Part shown: positions 1-8,202 of the stretch, piece by piece
Layout: each line of letters starts with the position of its first letter
How positions within the stretch are numbered: position 1 is the stretch's first letter
Assembly: GCF_003054225.1 (NCBI RefSeq)
Contig: NZ_QBKQ01000001.1
Location: 558,001-622,000, forward strand
DNA length: 64,000 nt
Source: Christiangramia gaetbulicola
GTDB lineage: Bacteria; Bacteroidota; Bacteroidia; Flavobacteriales; Flavobacteriaceae
Direction: 5' to 3'
Translations under genes and position numbers: made by a program
Notes under the pieces: model-generated
Told to the model about the DNA's origin: nothing
The model's input: only the letters and a program-made list of their open reading frames with translations
Databases searched by the model: none

Positions 1-31
1 AGATAATATGAGTGCCATTATTTTCACATCA

Positions 32-39
32 CAAAGATA
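32..39 (-). promoter_or_regulatory. Bacteroidota -7 box, leftward
   Basis: Read on the minus strand this is TATCTTTG, an exact match to the TAnnTTTG -7 element. It would drive a leftward gene lying outside the window. A TTTG on the minus strand lies 25 bases upstream, longer than the usual spacer of about 19, so the -33 element is uncertain. Confidence 0.45.
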
Positions 40-51
40 ATTAAATTGGCA

Positions 52-66
52 TGCACAGGGTGTGCA
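52..66. promoter_or_regulatory. Perfect inverted repeat, candidate operator
   Basis: TGCACA-ggg-TGTGCA has perfect 6-bp arms with a 3-nt spacer. It sits just upstream of the leftward -7 box at 32-39, between the expected -33 and -7 positions, where a dimeric repressor would block transcription. The regulator and regulated gene are not in the window. Confidence 0.35.
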
Positions 67-215
67 AAAAATATTGTAGCCATATAAATTTCAAATGGAT
101 GAAACCACGAGTCCTTACTACACCAATTGAAAATTCAGGGAAAACTAGTCATGAATATTCGTGAATAATTAAATAATAATAATTTTCGCCCCCTATTTAA
201 CCCCCTGTTAAAACA

Positions 216-249
216 AAAAACCCTCAACTACAAGTAGTTAAGGGTTTTT
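216..249. terminator. Bidirectional hairpin terminator after tRNA-Gln
   Basis: AAAAACCCT pairs with AGGGTTTTT, and inside it AACTA pairs with TAGTT across one mismatch. A-tracts and T-tracts flank the stem, so it can work in both directions. It lies 4 nt past the 3' end of the leftward tRNA gene and most likely ends that transcript. Confidence 0.75.
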
Positions 250-253
250 CTTG

Positions 254-326
254 TTGGCCTACTAGGGCTCGAACCTAGACTCTTCTGGACCAAAACCAGA
301 CGTGTTGCCAGTTACACCATAGGCCA
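254..326 (-). tRNA. tRNA-Gln (anticodon TTG)
   Basis: The minus strand folds as a 73-nt cloverleaf. The acceptor TGGCCTA pairs with TAGGCCA, followed by discriminator A at 254. The anticodon stem TCTGG/CCAGA encloses the loop TTTTGGT with anticodon TTG, reading CAA/CAG glutamine codons. The T-arm carries GGTTCGAGCC. CCA is not encoded. A canonical promoter lies directly upstream and a terminator directly downstream, so this is a single-gene tRNA transcript. Confidence 0.95.
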
Positions 327-343
327 ATGCTTAAATGCGGATG

Positions 344-374
344 CAAATTTAAAACAAAGTTTAGTTTACACAAA
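344..374 (-). promoter_or_regulatory. Canonical Bacteroidota promoter of tRNA-Gln
   Basis: On the minus strand TTTG (371-374) is followed by exactly 19 bases and TAAATTTG (344-351), a full match to the Bacteroidota -33/-7 consensus. The tRNA 5' end is at 326, giving a short 5' leader for processing by RNase P. Confidence 0.75.
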
Positions 375-538
375 CTTTTTATTGAAATTTTCCTGAAAAA
401 TTTAGCCTTTATTTTTCCCTGGCCCGCTTAGTCTTCATTTTCAGCTTTTTCCAAAATAAATGCTTTTGTCTTTCGTTTTTAAAGCATTCAGCATTTTATT
501 ATTAAATTCGCCACTTTAGTACAACTACTCTAGTATTT

Positions 539-3500
539 ATGACAGATCTTAACTTTAGTAAGTGGAACAAAATCCTGGGATGGCTGGTTTTTGTGATCGC
601 TTTGACTACCTACACGCTTACTCTGGAACCAACGGCAAGTTTTTGGGACGCCGGGGAATATATTGCTACCTCTGCAAACCTGGAAGTGGGACACCCCCCG
701 GGAGCTCCATTTTACCAGATGATGGGCGCATTTTTTTCAACATTCGCCCCAGATAATTCCAAGGTTGCTTTAATGGTGAACTTTATGTCTGGTTTTGCCA
801 GCGCCATAGCGATCATGTTTATGTTCTGGTCTATTACCATGCTGGTTTTAAAAGTTGCCGGCCCGGTTTCAAAACTGACTCCGTCGAAAAAAATGGCGGT
901 TCTGGGTAGTTCTTTAGTAGGATCGCTGGCTTTTACATTTACCGATAGTTTCTGGTTCAATGCTGTGGAAGCTGAAGTTTATGCCATGGCCGCCTGCTTT
1001 ATGAGCATCATGTTCTACCTGGGCCTTAAATGGGAAAGAGACATGTTCACCCCGAGGGGCAACCGCTGGATCATCCTGATCTCTTTGGTAATTGGACTGT
1101 CTTTTGGAGTTCACTTTATGGGGCTTCTTACCCTTCCGGCAATCGGATTCCTGTATTTCTTTAAAAACTATAAAGAAGTGACCGTTAAGAATTTTATCAT
1201 CGCGAATGTGGTGGTGGTTGCAGTCCTAATGTTCATTTTCAAACTTCTGCTTCCTTATACCCTTACCTTCTTTTCGGCTTCTGAACTTTTCTTTACGAAC
1301 AGCCTCGGAATGCCATTTAATACAGGAACGGTCATAGCGCTGCTGGTTATAGTTGCCGCTTTCTATTTTCTGATAAATTACACCCGAAAGAAAAACCTTT
1401 ATAAATACAACACCCTGTTATTATGTATACTATTCGTGCTAATAGGATTCTCAAGTTGGGTGATGCTACCCATACGAAGTAACGCTCCAACCGTTATTAA
1501 CGAGAACAGTCCCGATAACGCCAGGGAATTACTGGCTTACTATAACCGGGAACAATATGGAGAAACGCATTTATTCTATGGTCCGCAATGGTCTGAAATG
1601 TACTCAGGCCTAGATGCAGATAATCCATATGAAGACGCTAAACCTAAATATGAAAAAGACGAGGAGCTTGGAAAATATGTGATCGTTAACGAATACAAGA
1701 ATGCCAAGCAAAACCTTGATGATGATCATAAGGCGGTCCTGCCACGTATGTGGAGTACAGAGCATGCTGTAAATTACATGGAGTTTACCGGCCCACTGGA
1801 TTTCAAGATCAAAGCTGAATACCAGGGAGAAGAAAGACTTATACAAGCTGTAAACGAGTTTAAATCCCAATTCTCTCGCGGAGAGAGAGATATGGAAGAC
1901 TACCATAACTTTCTAAGACAATTCAGCGAATACATTGACGTGGAAAAACCAAGTTTTGCTGAAAATATTGGCTACCTGCTGGAATACCAGATTGGCTATA
2001 TGTACTGGAGATATTTCATGTGGAATTTCACCGGTCGTCAGGATGATATTCAGGGGAAATATACCGACCTCCACGGAAACTGGATCAGCGGAATAGACTT
2101 TATAGACGAAATGCATATTGGCAGCCAGGACAACCTGCCTTCAGATCTAAAGGATAATAAAGCCCGTAACACCTATTTCTTCCTTCCGTTCATTCTTGGA
2201 TTGATAGGACTTGTTTTTCATCTGAAAAGAGACAAAAAGAATTTCTGGGTATTGATGGTATTTTTCCTGTTCACGGGAATTGCTTTAAAAATATACCTGA
2301 ATGAACGCCCATTCGAGCCCAGGGAAAGAGATTACGCTTTGGTAGGATCTTTCTATGTTTTTGCGATCTGGATTGGCTTTGGAGTGTATGCGATATTTGA
2401 TAAACTTAGAACCGTGATAAGCCCTAAGATAGTCGCGCCGGTTGTCATCGTAGGAAGTTTACTTTGCGTTCCTGTGCTGCTGGCTTCAGAGAATTGGGAC
2501 GATCATGATCGATCAGGAAGAGATTCAGCTTTGGTCATGGCTAAGATGTATCTCGATTCGGTAGACGAAAATGGAATATTATTTACCATAGGAGATAATG
2601 ACACCTTTGCACTCTGGTATGTTCAGCAGATCGAAAAGTACAGAACAGACGTTCGTATCGTGAACACCAGTCTTCTTGCTACCGACTGGTATATCGACCA
2701 GATGAAGCGTAAGGCTTTTGAAAGTGATGCGCTGCCATCTCAACTGGATAACGATTTTTACAACGGTAAGAACGATGCGATCTTCCTTAGAGAGGTGACC
2801 CAGGATACGATCCCAATTGGAACCTGGATGAATTATATTGAAAATGAAGATCCACGTACGCAGGCAGAGCTACAAAGCGGAACCTTCATTAATACCTTTC
2901 CTTCGAGACACGTGAGGATCCCGGTAGATAAACAAACCGTACTGAAAAATAATATCGTGGATGAATCTGAAGCTGATGAGATCGTAGATCATATCGATAT
3001 AACCATCGGGGACCAGATCCTTTATAAGAACCGCCTATTAATGCTGGATATCCTGGCAAATAATGACTGGAAAAGACCGATCTATTTCACTGGCGGAAGC
3101 TTTGGTGATGAAGATTACCTGTGGATGAAAGATTACCTGCAACTGGAAGGGGTAACCTATAAACTGGTACCTATTCGTACACCATTGAATCCGCGAAATC
3201 CATTCGACATGGGTAGAGTGAATACAGAAAAGATGTACAATATCGTGAAGAACTGGGATTGGGGTAATATGGGATCAGATGATATTTATCACGATCCTGA
3301 AACCCGCAAGAATTCTATTACTTACAGAAGTAACCTTGCAAGACTGACTGAAAATCTACTAAGAGAAGGGGATACGATTCATGCTGAAGAGATCCTTGAC
3401 CTGGGCATGAAACATATGCCGGTGGAATATTATGAATACTATACCCTGCTGGAACCTTTTATCACCGGTTATTACGAAGTAAACAAACCGGAAAAAGCCA

Positions 3501-3847
3501 GGGAGATCTGGGAAAAGGTCGCTAAGAAATACCAGGAAAACCTGGAATTCTTTAGCAGCTGGGAGGTAGAACGCCAATACAGGTATGCCGATGAGATCAT
3601 AACAGATATGGAACGCTATCGCGGGCTAGTAGATATGATGATGGTTTATGAGGACCGGGAGACCGCGCAGAAGAAGGCAGAGGAATTCAACAATTACCTG
3701 CGCCTGTTCAGACATTTTTACCGTCAGGATGAAGAAATCGATGCCGACATAAAATCTCCTGAAGAAGAGATCATGGAAGCATTGGATGGAGCGGTGCCTG
3801 TGGAATCAAATATTGATTCAACCGCTATGGACTCTGTTGAAGAGTAG
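539..3847 (+). CDS. DUF2723 (GT117-type) membrane glycosyltransferase-like protein
   Basis: This 1102-residue polytopic membrane protein belongs to the DUF2723 family, annotated in databases as glycosyltransferase family 117 with a GT-C fold. A first membrane segment at about residues 13-30 is followed by an acidic loop motif FWDAGE (35-40) and GHPPGAP (51-57), in the place where GT-C enzymes carry their catalytic Asp/Glu. About a dozen membrane segments fill the first 650 residues. The rest is soluble, contains GDNDTF, and ends in a helical, TPR-like region and an acidic tail. Known members are linked to glycosyl transfer from lipid-linked sugars to proteins or envelope glycans; the substrate here is unknown. 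A polyprenol-phosphate mannosyltransferase at about 49 kb could supply a donor, which is inference. The stop codon is inside the first unit of a tandem repeat. Confidence 0.88.
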   Translation: MTDLNFSKWNKILGWLVFVIALTTYTLTLEPTASFWDAGEYIATSANLEVGHPPGAPFYQMMGAFFSTFAPDNSKVALMVNFMSGFASAIAIMFMFWSITMLVLKVAGPVSKLTPSKKMAVLGSSLVGSLAFTFTDSFWFNAVEAEVYAMAACFMSIMFYLGLKWERDMFTPRGNRWIILISLVIGLSFGVHFMGLLTLPAIGFLYFFKNYKEVTVKNFIIANVVVVAVLMFIFKLLLPYTLTFFSASELFFTNSLGMPFNTGTVIALLVIVAAFYFLINYTRKKNLYKYNTLLLCILFVLIGFSSWVMLPIRSNAPTVINENSPDNARELLAYYNREQYGETHLFYGPQWSEMYSGLDADNPYEDAKPKYEKDEELGKYVIVNEYKNAKQNLDDDHKAVLPRMWSTEHAVNYMEFTGPLDFKIKAEYQGEERLIQAVNEFKSQFSRGERDMEDYHNFLRQFSEYIDVEKPSFAENIGYLLEYQIGYMYWRYFMWNFTGRQDDIQGKYTDLHGNWISGIDFIDEMHIGSQDNLPSDLKDNKARNTYFFLPFILGLIGLVFHLKRDKKNFWVLMVFFLFTGIALKIYLNERPFEPRERDYALVGSFYVFAIWIGFGVYAIFDKLRTVISPKIVAPVVIVGSLLCVPVLLASENWDDHDRSGRDSALVMAKMYLDSVDENGILFTIGDNDTFALWYVQQIEKYRTDVRIVNTSLLATDWYIDQMKRKAFESDALPSQLDNDFYNGKNDAIFLREVTQDTIPIGTWMNYIENEDPRTQAELQSGTFINTFPSRHVRIPVDKQTVLKNNIVDESEADEIVDHIDITIGDQILYKNRLLMLDILANNDWKRPIYFTGGSFGDEDYLWMKDYLQLEGVTYKLVPIRTPLNPRNPFDMGRVNTEKMYNIVKNWDWGNMGSDDIYHDPETRKNSITYRSNLARLTENLLREGDTIHAEEILDLGMKHMPVEYYEYYTLLEPFITGYYEVNKPEKAREIWEKVAKKYQENLEFFSSWEVERQYRYADEIITDMERYRGLVDMMMVYEDRETAQKKAEEFNNYLRLFRHFYRQDEEIDADIKSPEEEIMEALDGAVPVESNIDSTAMDSVEE

Positions 3848-3898
3848 TGAGTAGTGAGTAGTGAGTAGTGAGTAGTGAGTAGTGAGTAGTGAGTAGTG
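3843..3898 (+). repeat. Eight tandem copies of a 7-nt repeat
   Basis: The unit AGTAGTG repeats eight times without interruption. The first copy overlaps the last codons and TAG stop of the DUF2723 gene. Seven is not a multiple of three and the unit carries TAG and TGA in different frames, so copy-number changes cannot extend the protein. Slipped-strand change would only alter the 3' UTR. Confidence 0.95.
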
Positions 3899-4231
3899 AG
3901 ATAAGTTGTTTCAAGGTTGCTCATTTGCGCATCATACGGACCAAAACTTATTAATTATTATGATGAATATCAGCCTGAGCGCCCTGAGCTTGTCGAAGGG
4001 TTGAAGGCTGATTTAGATTCATGCAGCGGAGAATCACCAAATTTTCAACAGAGAAAATCCTAAGAAATCGCTAATCTCTGAATTAGGTCAACGATAAAAA
4101 AACTTACCTTAAAGTTGAGATCGCTTCGTTGCACTCGCGATGACAGGTGAATTCAAAGATGAGAAGTTGAAATAATGAAATTATTATACTATATACCCAG
4201 AACGGCCAACAGATAATACAGAACATTAGAA
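3899..4231. other. Gene-free stretch with repeat fragments
   Basis: No convincing coding frame is seen. The stretch holds a hairpin at 3970-4011 (arms TCAGCCT/AGGCTGA around CCCTGAGCTTGTCGAAGGG, a common flavobacterial intergenic repeat motif). At about 4120-4147 a second fragment resembles the GCAATGACA family seen again at 24949-25007. No clear terminator for the upstream gene is visible. Confidence 0.6.
3970..4011. repeat. Intergenic palindromic repeat fragment
   Basis: The outer arms TCAGCCT and AGGCTGA are perfect complements and enclose a second small inverted repeat, CCCT...AGGG. The core CTGAGCTTGTCGAAGG belongs to the same style of dispersed flavobacterial element as the CTGAGCGCAGTCGAA fragments near 17424 and 24840. 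Confidence 0.6.
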
Positions 4232-4909
4232 ATGAAACTCTTCCGTGCAAAATATCCATCTTTTCTTAAGCTTTTGTTCCCGGAAAGACTCACGCACATC
4301 GAGGACGATAAAGGCATCTACCTAACTTTTGACGATGGCCCGGTGCAGGAAGCTACGCCTTGGGTTTTAGACCTGCTTGGCAAACATGAAGCTAAAGCCA
4401 CCTTCTTCTGTATAGGCGACAATGTGAAAAAACACCCAGATATTTTCCGAAGAATTATCGAGGAAGGACATGGTATTGGCAACCATACTTTCAATCACCT
4501 CAACGGCTGGAAAACTTCTGAATCAGAATATTTAGAGAACACTCAGCTGGCGGAAAAGATCATGACTGAAACCGGCAAGCAACTTAAAACTAACAACTCT
4601 AAACTACAAACCCCGAACTATTCCCTTTTTCGTCCGCCTTATGGGAAAATCAAAAATTCACAGGCAAAATCCTTAAAAGAGCAGGGCTATAAAATTGTAA
4701 TGTGGGATGTAATAAGTGGTGATTACGATCGTGAATTTTCAGGTGAGGAATGCCTTGAAAATGTAATCGAAAACGCAACGCCAGGAAGCACTATCGTTCT
4801 CCATGACAGCAAAAAAGCGTTTAAAAACTTAAAGGTAATCCTTCCGCAGATACTGGATCACTACAAAGAAAAAGGATTGGAATTCAGAAGTCTTAAAGGT
4901 GTTCTTTAA
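4232..4909 (+). CDS. Polysaccharide deacetylase family protein (NodB-type)
   Basis: This 225-residue protein has the NodB-homology catalytic motifs of carbohydrate esterase family 4: TFDDGP (32-37, catalytic and metal-binding Asp), HTFNH (85-89, metal-binding His pair), RPPYG (134-138) and LHDS near the C-terminus. Such enzymes remove N-acetyl groups from chitin-like or peptidoglycan sugars. There is no evident signal peptide, so its location is uncertain. Between helix and motif 3 sits an odd Asn/Lys/Thr-rich stretch (about 117-131) whose DNA (4579-4626) looks like the AACTAACAACTC-type low-complexity repeat, apparently an in-frame insertion that keeps all motifs. The 3' end overlaps the convergent thioredoxin-like gene by 17 bp. 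Confidence 0.88.
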   Translation: MKLFRAKYPSFLKLLFPERLTHIEDDKGIYLTFDDGPVQEATPWVLDLLGKHEAKATFFCIGDNVKKHPDIFRRIIEEGHGIGNHTFNHLNGWKTSESEYLENTQLAEKIMTETGKQLKTNNSKLQTPNYSLFRPPYGKIKNSQAKSLKEQGYKIVMWDVISGDYDREFSGEECLENVIENATPGSTIVLHDSKKAFKNLKVILPQILDHYKEKGLEFRSLKGVL

Positions 4910-5189
4910 GCAGACCTATGAGCGTATTGGCATCCTGTTCTCCGCTATGCCTCCACTTCATCTCTCCAGACTTGTAGATCATTAAGGTTGGCAGACCTTT
5001 TACACGCAGGGCTTCAGCCAACTGGGAGTTTTTGTCCACATCTATTTTAATAACTTTCGCCTTATCTCCCATTGCCGCCGCGACGTCTCTAAGCACCGGA
5101 TGCATCGCTACAGAGGCATCATTCCATTCGGTATAGAAATCTAATAGTACCGGGATATTTAAGTCTACTAATTCACCAAATTTTGACAT
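4893..5189 (-). CDS. Thioredoxin-fold protein lacking the CxxC active site
   Basis: At 98 residues this has the full length of a thioredoxin and its fold signatures: the strand VLLDFYTEW, the cis-proline loop GLPT (about 65-68) and a C-terminal helix. The place of WCGPC is taken by WNDAS (22-26), so both redox cysteines are missing and no other cysteine is present. It therefore cannot do thiol-disulfide exchange in the usual way. It may act as a structural or chaperone-like partner, as thioredoxin is for some phage polymerases; that is analogy only. It reads as a single-gene unit convergent with the deacetylase. Confidence 0.85.
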   Translation of the reverse strand: MSKFGELVDLNIPVLLDFYTEWNDASVAMHPVLRDVAAAMGDKAKVIKIDVDKNSQLAEALRVKGLPTLMIYKSGEMKWRHSGEQDANTLIGLLKEHL

Positions 5190-5264
5190 AATTCAGGATT
5201 TATTTTTAGCTCATGGCAACTACCACTTATGCCAGCTTTAATCAAATATAGGAAATTCTTGTAA

Positions 5265-6491
5265 TTATGCGGGTTTCGAACCTCTTTTCAGTTCTATGAC
5301 ACTAATCTCGGGCCAGATGCCAACCCGTCCAGGATAGGCTAAAAATCCGAATCCGCGATTCACATTAATATAACGACCGGCCTCCTCATATATTCCTGCC
5401 CAGTGTTTATAACGGTACTGCACAGGACTCCATTTAAACCAACCCGGGATCTCGATGCCAAACTGCATTCCATGCGTATGTCCGCTCATGGTCAAATGAT
5501 ACTTCTTAGGATGCGTTTTCACCTCCTGTTCCCAGTGCGAAGGGTCATGGCTCAACAGGATCTTGAAATCATTCTCTTTTACACCTTCTCCGGCCTTTTC
5601 AAGATCACCTGCTTTTTTGAAGCCTCCGGCTCCCCAGTTCTCCACGCCTACCAGAGCTATTTTCTGACCGTCTTTTTCAATGAATCGATTCTCATTGAGC
5701 ATCAGGTTCCAGCCCATTTCGGCATGTGTCTTTTTCAGGTTTTCAAGATTCTGAATTTTCGCCTCCTGACTTTCCCAGTTATGATAATCACCATAATCAT
5801 GGTTTCCTAAGATGGAATAAACACCATCTGGCGCCTTTATTTCTGAAAACAGCTCTTTCCAGTTGTCCATTTCTGAAGCCTTATTATTCACAAGATCACC
5901 CGTAAAAACCACCAGGTCGCTCCCCTGCTCTTTCAGCAGATCAACACCATATTGTATCTTATTTTTATTATCGAAACTACCGCTATGCACATCACTGATC
6001 TGGCTTATTCGGTAGCCATCGAAAGCTTCGGGAAGATCTTCGAAATAGAGGGTATATTTTAAGACCCTGAAGTTATATCGACCCTTATACATTCCGTAGA
6101 GCAAACCTGCAAAAGGAATTGCGGCAAGACCAATGGCGATGGTGCTAATGAACTTTCTGCGGGAAGGCATATCAAAACTTTCAGAAGGGCCAAAGAATTT
6201 CTGAATCCCGGCAATTGGCAATCGAACCACATCTTCTCCCAGCATCACTAACGAAAGAACAATTTTCCCCACAAAAAAGGCCAGGAAAATACCAATCGCA
6301 TAACCTCTGCCGCCTCCAAATCCATCATTTGGTGCCGGCTGATTGAATTGATAGAATAAGTTTGCAATGACTATAGCCGAAATGATGAAGTAGAGCATTC
6401 CAACCCAGATGTTCTTTGAAAAGACCCGTAAGACCTGGTAAGCATAAAGATCAACGATAAGATAGATCGCTGCAAGAATTAACCAACGCAT
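5265..6491 (-). CDS. Membrane-anchored metallophosphoesterase (YkuE-like)
   Basis: The 408-residue protein begins with three or four membrane segments (about residues 3-25, 30-48, 70-90, 113-133). A calcineurin-like phosphoesterase domain follows with the five metal-binding motifs in order: ISDVHSG, FTGDLVNN, LGNHDYG, LLSHDP and SGHTHGMQFG. Relatives such as YkuE hydrolyse phosphodiester or lipid A-type pyrophosphate bonds at the membrane; the substrate here is unknown. The gene starts 75 bp from the thioredoxin-like gene on the same strand and is probably transcribed alone or with it. Confidence 0.87.
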   Translation of the reverse strand: MRWLILAAIYLIVDLYAYQVLRVFSKNIWVGMLYFIISAIVIANLFYQFNQPAPNDGFGGGRGYAIGIFLAFFVGKIVLSLVMLGEDVVRLPIAGIQKFFGPSESFDMPSRRKFISTIAIGLAAIPFAGLLYGMYKGRYNFRVLKYTLYFEDLPEAFDGYRISQISDVHSGSFDNKNKIQYGVDLLKEQGSDLVVFTGDLVNNKASEMDNWKELFSEIKAPDGVYSILGNHDYGDYHNWESQEAKIQNLENLKKTHAEMGWNLMLNENRFIEKDGQKIALVGVENWGAGGFKKAGDLEKAGEGVKENDFKILLSHDPSHWEQEVKTHPKKYHLTMSGHTHGMQFGIEIPGWFKWSPVQYRYKHWAGIYEEAGRYINVNRGFGFLAYPGRVGIWPEISVIELKRGSKPA

Positions 6492-6622
6492 TAAAACAAT
6501 TTTTTACGAAGATATTGTGAATCCCGTTTGAAGCGTAGGTTTTTAATTCATTTTAACTAATAACGAAATAGGCAGGATAAATTATTTACCCCGCCTATGT
6601 CTTCCAAACCAAACTATAAAAT

Positions 6623-7393
6623 TTACTGTGCGCTCCAGCCACCGTCCAGCACATAGGCCGATCCGGTGATCGCTGAAGAATCTTCCTTCGCTAGAAACAA
6701 TGCCAGTTCGGCAATCTTCTTCTCCGGAATGAATTCCTTAACGGCCTGTTTCTTTAACATGACCTGTCTTACTACTTCTTCTTCGGAAAGGTTATGAGCT
6801 TTTGCCTGATCTTTTATCTGTCCTTCTACCAAAGGAGTTTTTACGTAACCGGGACAAATCGCATTGCAGGTAATATTACCCCCTGCTCCTTCCAGTCCCA
6901 GAACTTTGGTAAGACCAATAACCCCATGCTTAGCCGAGACGTAAGCAGATTTATATTCTGATGCCCTTAAACCATGCACCGATGAAATATTAATGATCCT
7001 TCCAAAACCGTTCTTTTTCATGGACGGCCATACTGCCCTTGAGGCTACAAATACCGAAGAGAGGTTGATCGCAATGATATCGTTCCATTTCTCCAGCGGA
7101 AATTCTTCTACTTTAGAAACATACTGTATCCCGGCATTATTGATCAACACATCTATCTTTCCGAATTCTTTCAGGGTTTTAGCGATCAATTGATTGATGG
7201 CTTCCTGATCTTTTAAATTCGCGTTAGAGAAGGCTGTTTTCACCGAATTTTCTATTCCTATCTTTTCGGCGATCTCAGGCCCATTCTTTTCCAGCCCATG
7301 GAACATGATATCATAACCGTTCCGGGCAAATGCCACGGCGATAGATTTTCCTATTCCACTGGTGCTACCCGTGATCAATGCAACTCTACTCAT
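6623..7393 (-). CDS. bdhA: D-3-hydroxybutyrate dehydrogenase (SDR)
   Basis: This 256-residue short-chain dehydrogenase oxidises D-3-hydroxybutyrate to acetoacetate with NAD+ in the cytoplasm. It shows the cofactor motif TGSTSGIG (8-15), NNAG, the catalytic Ser in ISSVHG and YVSAK with Tyr/Lys. Substrate-side sequences typical of bacterial 3-hydroxybutyrate dehydrogenases are present: the HGL segment after the catalytic Ser, CPGYVKTPLVE and the final DGGW. Its start overlaps the upstream hydrolase gene by 4 bp (ATGA), so the two are translationally coupled. It is the last gene of the 6.6-16.1 kb cluster and gives the clearest hint of the pathway. Confidence 0.88.
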   Translation of the reverse strand: MSRVALITGSTSGIGKSIAVAFARNGYDIMFHGLEKNGPEIAEKIGIENSVKTAFSNANLKDQEAINQLIAKTLKEFGKIDVLINNAGIQYVSKVEEFPLEKWNDIIAINLSSVFVASRAVWPSMKKNGFGRIINISSVHGLRASEYKSAYVSAKHGVIGLTKVLGLEGAGGNITCNAICPGYVKTPLVEGQIKDQAKAHNLSEEEVVRQVMLKKQAVKEFIPEKKIAELALFLAKEDSSAITGSAYVLDGGWSAQ

Positions 7394-8181
7394 GATCTAA
7401 AAAATTTTAAAAGTTCTTCATTAAATTGCTCCGGCTGATCCATGGTAACCCCGTGACGGGAGTTTTTGATCACTTCCAGCCTGGCATTTTTCATTTTCGA
7501 CGTATAAGATTCCTTTAATTCCACCGGGGTGTAATCCAGATCTGAAGCCACCACCAGCGCTGGAACGTCTATTGTTTTTACTTTCTCTCCGATCCCCCAA
7601 TCCATCAGGGTAATGAAGGAATTATAATATGCCTCCAGGTCGTTGAGACTGGCTCTTTCATAGAACGCATCGCGGAGATGCTTTTGTTCTTCTTCCGGAA
7701 ACATGCCTTCAGCAACTTTTTCTGCCATGGCGTTCATTCCCTTGGTCCGCAATAATTCTGTACGCTCTTTGATCATCTGCTCTCCCATTTGGCCTAGCGC
7801 ATTAAAATCTGGCGCAGTATTTACGATGACCAATTTCGAGATAAGCGATCTATACTTTACAGCCATTTCGAAAGCAACGGCTCCTCCCATAGAAAAACCT
7901 ACGAGCATACATTTTGATATTCCCAGTTCATCGAGGAGATGTTTCATATCCTCGGCACATTTGGAAACCCCGTAAGCCTCTTTTCCTTCAGGCTTGGAAG
8001 AATTCCCATGCCCTCTCAAGTCTGGAGCTATGATCCGGAACTCCTTAGAAAAAGGCTCCACTTGCAGATCCCAATCAGCTTTGGTAGATCCTAACCCATG
8101 GAGAAGAAGAATTACTTCTCCTTCTCCCCGGTCAAGATATTCCAGGCTAATCCCGTTCTTTAAATCTTTTTTCCTGATCAT
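7390..8181 (-). CDS. Alpha/beta hydrolase, cytoplasmic
   Basis: The 263-residue protein has the alpha/beta-hydrolase fold: HGLGSTK oxyanion region near the N-terminus, nucleophile elbow GFSMGG, an acid in ASDLD and the catalytic His in SRHGVT near the C-terminus. No signal peptide is seen, so it acts in the cytoplasm. It lies 21 bp downstream of the TonB receptor and overlaps the 3-hydroxybutyrate dehydrogenase gene by 4 bp. The context suggests an esterase that releases 3-hydroxybutyrate from oligomers or esters. This is inference; the fold alone also fits many other ester or lactone hydrolases. Confidence 0.85.
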   Translation of the reverse strand: MIRKKDLKNGISLEYLDRGEGEVILLLHGLGSTKADWDLQVEPFSKEFRIIAPDLRGHGNSSKPEGKEAYGVSKCAEDMKHLLDELGISKCMLVGFSMGGAVAFEMAVKYRSLISKLVIVNTAPDFNALGQMGEQMIKERTELLRTKGMNAMAEKVAEGMFPEEEQKHLRDAFYERASLNDLEAYYNSFITLMDWGIGEKVKTIDVPALVVASDLDYTPVELKESYTSKMKNARLEVIKNSRHGVTMDQPEQFNEELLKFFRS

Positions 8182-8202
8182 CTGTCTAACAGGATTTGAT
8201 TC

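Noticed and set aside
3843-3898. CRISPR-like array
   Set aside because: The unit is 7 nt with no spacers and no cas genes nearby; it is a simple tandem repeat.
6570-6600. Hairpin between the metallophosphoesterase and dehydrogenase genes
   Set aside because: TAGGC/GCCTA arms are present, but the loop is long and no T-tract follows on the minus strand, so a terminator is not supported.
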